From contig CAJNDS010001591.1 in NCBI GenBank assembly GCA_905221605.1, positions 1 through 64,000 of the forward strand: 64,000 nt of DNA. The letters run 5' to 3'. The notes under the pieces were generated by a model. That model was not told the origin of the DNA. It saw only the letters and a list, made by a program, of their open reading frames with translations, and did not search any database. Within the stretch, counting starts at the first letter, position 1; the number at the start of each line of letters is the position of its first letter. Of the stretch, positions 14,001-24,398 are shown piece by piece. A program made the translations under genes and the position numbers. The DNA comes from Symbiodinium natans (taxonomy: Eukaryota > Sar > Dinophyceae > Suessiales > Symbiodiniaceae).

Positions 14001-14978
14001 GAAACGCACCTCACCGCCACTGCGCACCCCCCACCCCCCCCCCCGCCCCACAGTCGTTTCACTACTAGTTGGTGCTAGTAGTACGAGCAGTACTAGTAGT
14101 AGGAGTAGGAGGAGTCATTGACAGGCAGTTGACAGGGCACTTGCTGAGCAAAAAGAACGCGTCCCGAATGTGCCCTGTGTTTTTTTGCGCCAGCTGCGTA
14201 AGGAAATGAAGAGCAAACGCGCCCAGAGTGCCCGTGCTTTTTCCTGGGCCAGCTGCGTGTTGAACCAAAAGCATAGCGCCATGTTCTCTTTTTGGTCAGC
14301 CAGCCGCGTGCACAACAAAAAAACTGTGTCGAACAAGCACAGAACGAAACAGAAAAAGCACGCTTGCCCAGCAGACCCCGCCGACAATCCCGCATGGAAT
14401 CCCGCTTCCGCTTCGCTTCTTCGTCGTGGGAATTTCTTATTTTCCTTGCTGGCGCCCTCTCTCCTCTTCGATCCTTGATATTCTCCTTTGCGTCCGCGAG
14501 GCGGGCCTGAACAAGATTGCCTTCGGTGATCCGGTCTCATGGGATGTCGCGGAAGTGGTCGTGTCTACAGGCCTGGTTAATTGATTGAATCGCAGTTTGT
14601 GGCCTGTGCGACACGACGAATGGTCAGGCATCGAGCTGAACAGCCGGTCACATGTCGGGTGCTTGAAGTGACGATAATCTGACGATAGAGGCGAGAAATC
14701 CCATACCCCAACGGCAAGGATCTTGTCACTGAGGTGGTGATCTATGCAACAAATTCGTACGGAGACTCTCTCTTACCAGGCACAAGAATCAAGCATTGTC
14801 CGATTTGAGATGGCAACTGAGCCACACTCAGGCAACATCGTATCTCCCACCGGAACATCCTTCGAGTTTGCGGATCTGGGAGGATCAACCACCACCAGCT
14901 CTACGAGCCACTGCAGCTATTGAGCCTGAGCAGTTTTTGTTTTGAAGCCTACAAGGGCGTGGATGCAATGTAAGCTCG
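8072..14978 (+). CDS. Fibronectin type III-like multi-exon gene segment, copy 2 (partial exons)
   Basis: Second copy of the block, with the same candidate exons in the same order: SEFTVRVTNVQFFDTNEDYF near 8109, YIASVPLTTKTYTFN near 10498, DAIIVYASNTVGKVG near 10718, SPIGTITWQPPVD near 11287, YNIYMASDQQGSVLAATSE near 11413, FGHITHYSVYLAED near 12686 and TEVVIYATNSYGDS near 14725. The candidate strands are unchanged or conservatively changed between copies. This is weak evidence that they are coding, since the introns are also conserved. The copies lie head to tail without a visible promoter between them, so they may be repeats inside one gene, doubling its domains, or two genes. Confidence 0.45.
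13198..13622. repeat. Degenerate CCCTAAA telomere-like tract (copy 2)
   Basis: Duplicate of the tract at 6290-6712, differing at only a few bases. It was carried along by the block duplication. Confidence 0.85.
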
Positions 14979-15058
14979 GCTGAACCTAGGAAAACTGGCA
15001 TCACGGTGACCCACACTTCAGCAACTACTCGACAACCTCCAGCACTCTTGGTCGCAAG

Positions 15059-18000
15059 ATGTCGCAAGCAGCTTTTTCAGCTTCTATTCAGTCTTTCAGC
15101 CCGTCCAATGTTGTTCCGCAAGTCATGCCGGAAGCAGGCACATCCGCGACCGTTCCGCCACTCCAAAGTATCATGGACGCTGCGAGGGCGGGTTCCCACT
15201 TGCACTTGCCTAGCTTCAACGCTGTGCAACTTTCAGCACTGAAGACTTGCGTGCCGTCGCTGTTTCAGTGCTGCATGAAGGCCGCAGCGGGGCAAGCCGC
15301 GAGCGAGGGGAAGTCCTTAGCGGAGCAAGCAGCTTTGGCCGGAGAAGCTGCTCGAGCCACTCGGCCCGTCGGGCAGCTGTGGCAATGCAGTGGAATTCGT
15401 AGAATAAAATTGAAGAATAGACAGATGAGACAGCATTTGAACAGGAAAAGGTTCTCGTGTTTGGTATGCTGAGAGCTGAGGAAGCTGCAGCAGCCTTGAG
15501 CCTCAGCATTCCTGAGCAGGCTCTGTGGCTAAAAATGACTGTGATCCTCTTTATTCCCCGTGGATTTCTAGGCTCTGTTGCTCTATGACTCTATGCTCTC
15601 ATGGAGGCAGCAATGGCTGGAATGGCTGCTGCTACGGTGGGCAGACAAGCTGGGATGAACACCACAGAAGCAGCAGAAGCAGCCGGTCTTGCAGCTGGAG
15701 CCGTCGGAGCTCACTACAACTTGTCCCTCCAGGCCCTTAAACTTTAAACAGCCCTAATAGCCTACTATCACCTAGGAATCAGGCAATTGCAGGTCCAGGA
15801 GGTGCGCAGCTCGTAGCTCGAGCAGGTTCAGGCAGACTTCGCAGGAAAGGCTGCGGGGCTGGCTGCGGCCACTGCAACAGCCGAAGCTGGGGACCCCGCC
15901 AGTGAGCAGGCCAGAAACGCAACGCAACAGCAAACCAGGACCCAAGCAACCAGCGGCAGATCTTTTTTGACTTTGGCTAGTCTTTTAGTCAGGTCTTAAG
16001 AATTACCTCACTCAAGAGCCTTGGCGGAGTTGTGCAGGCAGCTGCTGCTGGTACTGCGGCCGCCGACGCCGTCCACGTCTTTTCTGGGACTGCTTCTGCA
16101 TCAGCATGAGCTCAACGTCTCAACGTCATCACTTCTGTTTTTCCACATTGTCAGGACGCCGGAGGAGCAGGCCTTGGCAGCTGGCGCAGCGGCCGCCACT
16201 GCCATGGCTGCTTGGGGAGGGACGCTAGACGAGCAGTGGCCAGCTCAGAACAACGGCACTTGCATCCTGTGCTGCCTCACGTTGTCCTCACGTCTCATGC
16301 GAGCCAGTCTATGTCTGGCATCCTCCGAGGATCCAGGCAGCTGCGGCGGCTGTTGCAGCTTCAGGACATTCCGGGGAGGGTGCTGCCGTTGGATTCGAGC
16401 GAGTTTGCGAGAGCAGGTTTGAGACTGCGGTCGCCAGGACTGGCAGATGGACGAACGCTGGGGCAAATTGCGGCGCTGGCCAGTACAGCAGGCTGAGTCT
16501 GACTGTGCGCGAAGGGACGTGATGTAAAGGCTCTTTCACGAAGCCTCAAATGGCACAGAATGAGGCAGCACGCTGTCGGCAGCTGCCGGACAGACAACAG
16601 AGCAACAAGCAGCTGCTGCAGCTGCAGCTCGGATGCGTTTCACACAGGGGTGCCACGCCTATGCACGCGGAATCATATGCCATGCCTCAGGCAGCTGTAT
16701 CCACCGCCGCCTTAGCCGCCAACGCCACGCAGCAGGCAAGGGCTTCGCGTTGCGTCCAGGACAACATGCCCTCAACTTGTTTGTGTCTTGTCCTCCTCTA
16801 TCAGGTGGCCGACGATCTCGCAGCCACAACGCTGGGCAGCTTGCTTGGTGCACTGTCGCCGGCATCCAATCAGACCAACACGGCCAACCAGACATCTGTG
16901 CAGCAGGCCTGGGATCGTTTGTGTTTTTTGGCGAATTGCACACTGAAAATTGTCGAAGGGTTCTGGTGGAAGACGAAGAAGCTCGGTGACTCTTTGCCGA
17001 TCTGGCATGCTATGCTGCGTCAGGCGATTGCAGCCGGTGCCAGTGCGGCTGTGGTTGCTGCCAGCCTTGGCATGACTACAGAGCAGCAGATCACGGCAGC
17101 TGCACAGGCGGCCATGACGTCCGGCCAGCGCGCTTTAGATCAGGATGCTTGACGGAAGAGTTGACAACTATGCTTGGGGCTGTGTCATGATTTGAGAAAG
17201 TCCTGGTTTTGATACGCGCAAGGCGCTGTAGAGCGCACAGGAGCACACTGAAACCAAGGCACAGTTGCGAGAAGCGGTTGCGAGTGCAGCTGGTGCAGCA
17301 GCAGCGGCCGCCGCAGCTGCAGCTGGGTTGACACCGGAGCAGCAGGCATCCAAGTAGAAGGCGCTTGGATCGGATCCCCTCGATCGCCGCGTGTTCCTTC
17401 CGCAGGCAGCCGCTGCTGGTGCTGCGGCAGCCGACGCCATCAGCGAGCTATTCAGCGGGACTGCGTTCTAGATTAATCAATGGATGCGCTTGCAGTCATT
17501 CTAAACTGTGACGAGGGCGCACCCAACATGCCAGGACGCCGGAGGAGCAGGCCTTGGCAGCTGGCGCAGCCGCAGCCGCTGCCATGGCTGCTGCGGGAGG
17601 GACGCTAGACGAGCAGTGGCCAGCTCAGAACAACGGCACTTGCATCCTGTGCTGCCTCACATGTCTGGCATCCTCCGAGGATCCAGGCAGCTGCGGCGGC
17701 TGTTGCAGCTTCAGGACATTCCGGGGAGAGTGCTGCCGAGGGATCCGAGCGAGTTTGCGAGAGCAGGTTTGAGACTGCAGTCGCCAGGACTGGCAGATGG
17801 ACGAACGCTGGGGCAAATTGCGGCGCTGGCCAGTAGAGCAGGCTGAGCCTGATGCGCGAACGGACGTGATGTGAAGGCTCTGTCACGAAGCCTCAACTGG
17901 CAACTGGCACAGAATGAGGCAGCACGCTGTCGGCAGCTGCCGGACAGACAGCAGAGCAACAAGCAGCTGCTGCAGCTGCAGCTCGGATGCGTTTCACACA

Positions 18001-21000
18001 GGGGGTGCCATGCCCTTGCACGCGGAATCATATGCCACATCTCAGGCAGCTGTATCCACCGCCGCCTTAGGCGCCAACGCCACGCAGCAGGCAAGGGCTT
18101 CGCGTTGCGTCCAGGACAACATACCCTCAACTTGTTTGTGTCTTGTCCTCCTCTATCAGGTGGCCGACGATCTCGCAGCCACAACGCTGGGCAGCTTGCT
18201 TGGTGCACTGTCGCCGGCATCCAATCAGACCAACACGGCCAACCAGACATCTGTGCAGCAGGCCTGGGATCGTTTGTGTTTTTTGGCGAATTGCACACTG
18301 AAAATTGTCGAAGGGTTCTGGTGGAAGACGAAGAAGCTCGGTGACTCTTTGCCGATCTGGCATGCTATGCTGCGTCAGGCGATTGCAGCCGGTGCCAGTG
18401 CGGCTGTGGTTGCTGCCAGCCTTGGCATGACTACAGAGCAGCAGATCACGGCAGCTGCACAGGCGGCCATGACGTCCGGCCAGCGCGCTTTAGATCAGGA
18501 TGCTTGACGGAAGAGTTGACAACTATGCTTGGGGCTGTGTCATGATTTGAGAAAGTCCTGGTTTTGATACGCGCAAGGCGCTGTAGAGCGCACAGGAGCA
18601 CACTGAAACCAAGGCACAGTTGCGAGAAGCGGTTGCGAGTGCAGCTGGTGCAGCAGCAGCGGCCGCCGCAGCTGCAGCTGGGTTGACACCGGAGCAGCAG
18701 GCATCCAAGTAGAAGGCGCTTGGATCGGATCCCCTCGATCGCCGCGTGTTCCTTCCGCAGGCAGCCGCTGCTGGTGCTGCGGCAGCCGACGCCATCAGCG
18801 AGCTATTCAGCGGGACTGCGTTCTAGATTAATCAATGGATGCGCTTGCAGTCATTCTAAACTGTGACGAGGGCGCACCCAACATGCCAGGACGCCGGAGG
18901 AGCAGGCCTTGGCAGCTGGCGCAGCCGCCGCCGCTGCCATGGCTGCTGCGGGAGGGACGCTAGACGAGCAGTGGCCAGCTCAGAACAACGGCACTTGCAT
19001 CCTGTGCTGCCTCACATGTCTGGCATCCTCCGAGGATCCAGGCAGCTGCGGCGGCTGTTGCAGCTTCAGGACATTCCGGGGAGAGTGCTGCCGAGGGATC
19101 CGAGCGAGTTTGCGAGAGCAGGTTTGAGACTGCAGTCGCCAGGACTGGCAGATGGACGAACGCTGGGGCAAGTTGCGGCGCTGGCCAGTAGAGCAGGCTG
19201 AGCCTGATGCGCGAACGGACGTGATGTGAAGGCTCTGTCACGAAGCCTCAACTGGCACAGAATGAGGCAGCACGCTGTCGGCAGCTGCCGGACAGACAGC
19301 AGAGCAACAAGCAGCTGCTGCAGCTGCAGCTCGGATGCGTTTCACACAGGGGTGCCATGCCCTTGCACGCGGAATCATATGCCACATCTCAGGCAGCTGT
19401 ATCCACCGCCGCCTTAGGCGCCAACGCCACGCAGCAGGCAAGGGCTTCGCGTTGCGTCCAGGACAACATGCCCTCAACTTGTTTGTGTCTTGTCCTCCTC
19501 GATCAGGTGGCCGACGATCTCGCAGCCACAACGATGGGCAGCTTGCTTGGTGCACTGTCGCCGGCGTCCAATCAGACCAACGCGGCCAACCAGACATCTG
19601 TGCAGAAGGCCTGGCATCGTTTGTGTTTTGGTGGCGAATTGCACACTGAAAATTGTCGAGTGCCAAAAAATGCAGAAGGGTTCTGGTGGAAGACGAAGAA
19701 GCTCGGTGACTCTTTGACTATCTGGCATGCTATGCTGCGTCAGGCGATTGCAGCCGGTGCCAGTGCGGCTGCGGTTGCTGCCAGCCTTGGCATGACTACA
19801 GAGCAGCAGATCACAGCAGCTGCACAGGCGGCCATGACGTCCGGCCAGCACGCTTTAGATCAGGATGCTTGACGGAAGAGTCGACAACCATGCTTGGGTC
19901 TGCGTCATGTGAGAAACGTTGAGGTACATTGCGAGAATTTGAGAAAGTCCATGGTTTTGATACGCGCAAGGCGCTGTAGAGCGCACAGGAGCACACTGAA
20001 ACCAAGGCACAGTTGCAAGAAGCGGTTGCGAGTGCAGCTGGTGCAGCAGCAGCGACCGCCGCAGCTGCAGCTGGTTTGACACCGGAGCAGCAGGCATCCA
20101 AGTAGAAGGCGCTTGGATCGGATCCCCTCGATCGCCGCGTGTTCCTTCCACAGGCAGCCGCTGCTGGTGCTGCGGCAGCCGACGCCATTAGCGAGCTGTT
20201 CAGCGGGACTGTGTTCTAGACTAATCAATGGATGCGCTTGCAGTCATTCTAAACTGTGACGAGGGCGCACCCAACATGTCAGGACGCCGGAGGAGCAGGC
20301 CTTGGCAGCTGGCGCAGCCGCCGCAGCTGCCATTGCTGCTGCGGGAGGGGCGCTAGAAGAGCAGTGGCCAGCTCAGAACGACGGCACTTGCATCCTGTGC
20401 TGCTTCACGTTGTCCCTCACGTCTCACGCGAGCCAGTCTATGTCTGGCATCCTCCGAGGATCCTGGCAGCTGCGGCGGCTGTTGCAGCTTCAGGACATTC
20501 CGGGGAGAGTGCTGCCAAAGGAATTCGAGCGAGTTTGCGAGAGCAGGTTTGAGACTGCAGTCGCCAGGATTGGCAGATGGACTAACGCTGGAACAAATTG
20601 CGGCGCTGGCCAGAACAGCAGCTGCACAGGCGGCCATGACGTCCGGCCAGCGCGCTTTAGATCAGGATGCTTGACGGAAGAGTCGACAACTATGCTTGGG
20701 TTGCGTCATGTGAGAAACGTTGAGGTACATTGCGAGAATTTGAGAAAGTCCTGGTTTTGATACGCGCAAGGCGCTGTAGAGCGCACAGGAGCACACTGAA
20801 ACCAAGGCACAGTTGCAAGAAGCGGTTGCGAGTGCAGCTGGTGCAGCAGCAGCGACCGCCGCAGCTGCAGTTGGTTTGACACCGGAGCAGCAGGCATCCA
20901 AGTAGAAGGCGCTTGGATCGGATCCCCTCGATCGCCGCGTGTTCCTTCCGCAGGCAGCCGCTGCTGGTGCTGCGGCAGCCGACGCTATTAGCGAACTATT

Positions 21001-24000
21001 CAGCAGGACTGTGTTCTAGATTAATCAACGGATGCGCTGGCAGTCATTCTAAACGGTGACGAGGGCGCACCGAACATGTCAGGACGCCGGAGGAGCAGGC
21101 CTTGGCAGCTGGCGCAGCCGCCGCAGCTGCCATGGCTGCTGCGGGAGGGATGCTAGAAGAGCAGTGGCCAGCTCAGAACGACTCCTGTGCTGCCTCACTC
21201 ATGCAAGCCAGTCACCAGTCTATGTCTGGCATCCTCCGAGGATCCAGGCAGCTGCGGCGGCTGTTGCAGCTTCAGGACATTCCGGAGAGACTGCTGCCAA
21301 AGGAATTCAAGCGAGTTTGCGAGAGCAGGTTTGAGACTGCAGTCGCCAGGACTGGCAGATGGACTAACGCTGGACCAAGTTGCGGCGCTGGCCAGTACAG
21401 CAGGCTGAGTCTGACTGTGCGCGAAGGGACGTGATGTAAAGGCTCTTTCACATCTTTCACGAAGCCTCAACTGGCACAGAATGAGGCAGCACGCTGTCGG
21501 CAGCTGCCGGACAGACAACAGAGCAACAAGCAGCTGCTGCAGCTGCAGCTCGGATGCGTTTCACACAGGGGTGCCATGCCCATGCACGCGGAATCATATG
21601 CCATGCCTCAGGCAGCTGTATCCACCGCCGCCTCAGGCGCCAACGCCACGCAGCAGGCAAGGGCTTCGCGTTGCGTCCAGGACAACATGCCCTCAACTTT
21701 GTTTGTGTCTTGTCCTCCTCGATCAGGTGGCCGACGATCTCGCAGCCACAACGCTGGGCAGCTTGCTTGGTGCACTGTCGCCGGCATCCAATCAGACCAA
21801 CACGGCCAACCAGACATCTGTGCAGCAGGCCTGGGATCGTTTGTGTTTTTTGGCGAATTGCACACTGAAAATTGTCGAAGGGTTCTGGTGGAAGACGAAG
21901 AAGCTCGGTGACTCTTTGCCGATCTGGCATGCTATGCTGCGTCAGGCGATTACAGCCGGTGCCAGTGCGGCTGCGGTGGCTGCCAGCCTTGGCATGACTA
22001 CAGAGCAGCAGATCACGGCAGCTGCACAGGCGGCCATGACGTCCGGCCAGCGCGCTTTAGATCAGGATGCTTGACGGAAGAGTTGACAACCATGCTTGGG
22101 TCTGCGTCATGTGAGAAACGTTGAGGTACATTGCGAGAATTTGAGAAAGTCCTGGTTTTGATACGCACAAGGCGCTGTAGAGCGCACAGGAGCACACTGA
22201 AACCAAGGCACAGTTGCAAGAAGCGGTTGCGAGTGCAGCTGGTGCAGCAGCAGCGACCGCCGCAGCTGCAGCTGGTTTGACACCGGAGCAGCAGGCATCC
22301 AAGTAGAAGGCGCTTGGATCGGATCCCCTCGATCGCCGCGTGTTCCTTCCGCAGGCAGCCGCTGCTGGTGCTGCGGCAGCCGACGCCATCAGCGAGCTAT
22401 TCAGCGGGACTGCGTTTTAGATTAATCAACGGATGCGCTGGCAGTCATTCTAAACGGTGACGAGGGCGCACCCAACATGTCAGGACGCCGGAGGAGCAGG
22501 CCTTGGCAGCTGGCGCAGCCGCCGCAGCTGTCATGGCTGCTGCGGGAGGGACGCTAGAAGAGCAGTGGTCAGCTCAGAACGACGGCACTTGCATCCTGTG
22601 CTGCCTCACGTTGTCCTCACGTCTCATGCAAGCCAGTCTATGTCTGGCATCCTCCGAGGATCCAGGCAGCTGCGGCGGCTGTTGCAGCTTCGGGACATTC
22701 AGGGGAGGGTGCTGCCGTTGGATTCAAGCGAGTTTGCGAGAGCAGGTTTGAGACTGCAGTCGCCAGGACTGGCAGATGGACTAACGCTGGACCAAGTTGC
22801 GGCGCTGGCCAGTACAGCAGGCTGAGTCTGACTGTGCGCGAAGGGACGTGATGTAAAGGCTCTTTCACATCTTTCACGAAGCCTCAACTGGCACAGAATG
22901 AGGCAGCACGCTGTCGGCAGCTGCCGGACAGACAACAGAGCAACAAGCAGCTGCTGCAGCTGCAGCTCGGATGCGTTTCACACAGGGGTGCCACACCCAT
23001 GCACGCGGAATCATATGCCATGCCTCAGGCAGCTGTATCCACCGCCGCCTTAGGCGCCAACGCCACGCAGCAGGCAAGGGCTTCGCGTTGCGTCCAGGAC
23101 AACATGCCCTCAACTTGTTTGTGTCTTGTCCTCCTCGATCAGGTGGCCGACGATCTCGCAGCCACAACGCTGGGCAGCTTGCTTGGTGCACTGTCGCCGG
23201 CATCCAATCAGACTAACACGGCCAACCAGACATCTGTGCAGCAGGCCTGGGATCGTTTGTGTTTTTTGGCGAATTGCACACTGAAAATTGTCGAAGGGTT
23301 CTGGTGGAAGACGAAGAAGCTCGGTGACTCTTTGCCGATCTGGCATGCTATGCTGCGTCAGGCGATTACAGCCGGTGCCAGTGCGGCTGCGGTGGCTGCC
23401 AGCCTTGGCATGACTACAGAGCAGCAGATCACGGCAGCTGCACAGGCGGCCATGACGTCCGGCCAGCGCGCTTTAGATCAGGATGCTTGACGGAAGAGTC
23501 GACAACTGTGCTTGGGGCTGCGTCATGTGAGAAACGTTGAGGTACATTGCGAGAATTTGAGAAAGTCCTGGTTTTGATACGCGCAAGGCGCTGTAGAGCG
23601 CACAGGAGCACACTGAAACCAAGGCACAGTTGCAAGAAGCGGTTGCGAGTGCAGCTGGTGCAGCAGCAGCGACCGCCGCAGCTGCAGCTGGTTTGACACC
23701 GGAGCAGCAGGCATCCAAGTAGAAGGCGCTTGGATCGGATCCCCTCGATCGCCGCGTGTTCCTTCCGCAGGCAGCCGCTGCTGGTGCTGCGGCAGCCGAC
23801 GCCATCAGCGAGCTATTCAGCGGGACTGCGTTTTAGATTAATCAACGGATGCGCTGGCAGTCATTCTAAACGGTGACGAGGGCGCACCCAACATGTCAGG
23901 ACGCCGGAGGAGCAGGCCTTGGCAGCTGGCGCAGCCGCCGCAGCTGTCATGGCTGCTGCGGGAGGGACGCTAGAAGAGCAGTGGTCAGCTCAGAACGACG

Positions 24001-24398
24001 GCACTTGCATCCTGTGCTGCCTCACGTTGTCCTCACGTCTCATGCAAGCCAGTCTATGTCTGGCATCCTCCGAGGATCCAGGCAGCTGCGGCGGCTGTTG
24101 CAGCTTCGGGACATTCAGGGGAGGGTGCTGCCTTTGGATTCAAGCGAGTTTGCGAGAGCAGGTTTGAGACTGCAGTCGCCAGGACTGGCAGATGGACTAA
24201 CGCTGGACCAAGTTGCGGCGCTGGCCAGTACAGCAGGCTGAGTCTGACTGTGCGCGAAGGGACGTGATGTAAAGGCTCTTTCACATCTTTCACGAAGCCT
24301 CAACTGGCACAGAATGAGGCAGCACGCTGTCGGCAGCTGCCGGACAGACAGCAGAGCAACAAACAGCTGCTGCAGCTGCACCTGGGGGCCTTTTGTAA
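15059..24398 (+). CDS. Multi-exon gene for a large Ala-rich repeat protein
   Basis: Family not recognised. The proposed first exon starts at ATG 15059 (MSQAAFSASIQSFSP) and leads into Ala-rich sequence. Further exons before the array are 15481-15519 (EAAAALSLSIPEQ), about 15605-15710, 15832-15909 (ending GDPASEQ) and 16038-16087 (AAAAGTAAADAV). Seven tandem units follow. Each encodes helices of the form A-rich run, G-[LMQ]-T-x-E-Q-Q, A-rich run. In the unit at 22480-23895 the exons are 22484-22565, 22666-22693, 22767-22820, 22921-22946, 23029-23073, 23143-23244, 23362-23481, 23606-23710 and 23771-23823. They total 615 nt, or 205 codons, so the frame is kept from unit to unit. Introns are 60-124 bp with GC-AG or GA-AG ends after CAG. 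The reading ends at TAA 24396-24398. The donor of the first exon of each unit is unresolved. A long, mostly helical protein is inferred; function is unknown. Confidence 0.6.
16151..17530 (+). repeat. Ala-rich gene unit 1 (1380 bp)
   Basis: First full unit of the intragenic array, beginning at CAGGACGCCGGAGGAGCAGG. Its first exon reads TPEEQALAAGAAAATAMAAW and is slightly more diverged than in later units. It follows the single-copy exon 16038-16087, which is homologous to the last exon of each unit. Confidence 0.9.
17531..18885 (+). repeat. Ala-rich gene unit 2 (1355 bp)
   Basis: Full unit, almost identical to unit 3 in exons and introns. It is shorter than the later units mainly because it lacks the GTTGTCCTCACGTCTCATG stretch in the first intron. 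Confidence 0.9.
18886..20278 (+). repeat. Ala-rich gene unit 3 (1393 bp)
   Basis: Full unit. The intron before the TTEQQ-containing exon carries an extra segment (GTGCCAAAAAATGCAG, near 19660), and the next intron carries an extra GAGAAACGTTGAGGTACATT stretch near 19910 that units 4-6 share. Confidence 0.9.
20279..21078 (+). repeat. Ala-rich gene unit 4, internally deleted (800 bp)
   Basis: About 600 bp are missing between the third and seventh exons. The junction near 20621 fuses the two exons directly, reading ALARTAAAQAAMTSGQRAL, with the frame kept and no new stop. Confidence 0.9.
21079..22479 (+). repeat. Ala-rich gene unit 5 (1401 bp)
   Basis: Full unit. A short deletion near 21181 in the first intron removes the GGCACTTGCAT stretch. 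It shares with unit 4 a one-base indel in the GA-AG intron between the second and third exons, which supports that stretch being an intron. Confidence 0.9.
22480..23895 (+). repeat. Ala-rich gene unit 6 (1416 bp)
   Basis: Full unit used here as the reference for exon positions. Clear examples are exon 23143-23244 (34 codons), intron 23245-23361 (GC-AG, 117 bp), exon 23362-23481 (40 codons), intron 23482-23605 (GA-AG) and exon 23606-23710 (35 codons). Confidence 0.9.
23896..24380 (+). repeat. Ala-rich gene unit 7, 3'-truncated
   Basis: Carries only the first four exons, then breaks off at about 24380. At the end of the fourth exon the GC donor of units 1, 2, 3, 5 and 6 (CAA|GCAGCTG) is AC (CAA|ACAGCTG). 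Reading on without splicing gives an Ala run, PGGLL, and a stop at 24396-24398. Confidence 0.85.

Larger units (their letters stand above)
1271..14978. repeat. Direct tandem duplication, two ~6.8-6.9 kb copies
   Basis: Copy 1 spans about 1271-8063 and copy 2 about 8072-14978. Both open with CTCAGGACTGCAACCTCAAC and both close with GGATGCAATGTAAGCTCG. The two are nearly identical throughout, introns and telomere-like tracts included. They differ by scattered substitutions and small indels, for example a ~20-base insertion near 9640 in copy 2 and a duplicated CCGTTAGGG in copy 1 near 4430. The even similarity of coding and non-coding parts implies a recent duplication, gene conversion, or an assembly duplication. 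Confidence 0.95.

Noticed and set aside
16550-17152. Each 110-200 codon plus-strand ORF in the array as a separate gene
   Set aside because: These ORFs run through predicted introns and mix frames. The Ala-rich reading switches frame at CAG|G boundaries instead, and the exons add up to a multiple of three per unit.
17168-17440. Minus-strand Ala-rich ORFs repeated in each unit (also near 18523, 19811, 22057 and 23473)
   Set aside because: They are antisense to GC-rich Ala-coding exons and cross the GC-AG intron. The plus strand gives phase-consistent exons with TPEQQ and TTEQQ motifs.
15059-24398. CRISPR array or satellite DNA
   Set aside because: Units are ~1.4 kb with internal exon structure and no short spacer pattern.
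15059-24398. Antifreeze-type Ala-rich helix protein
   Set aside because: Ala richness alone is not enough. The regular 11-residue Thr spacing of type I antifreeze proteins is not seen.
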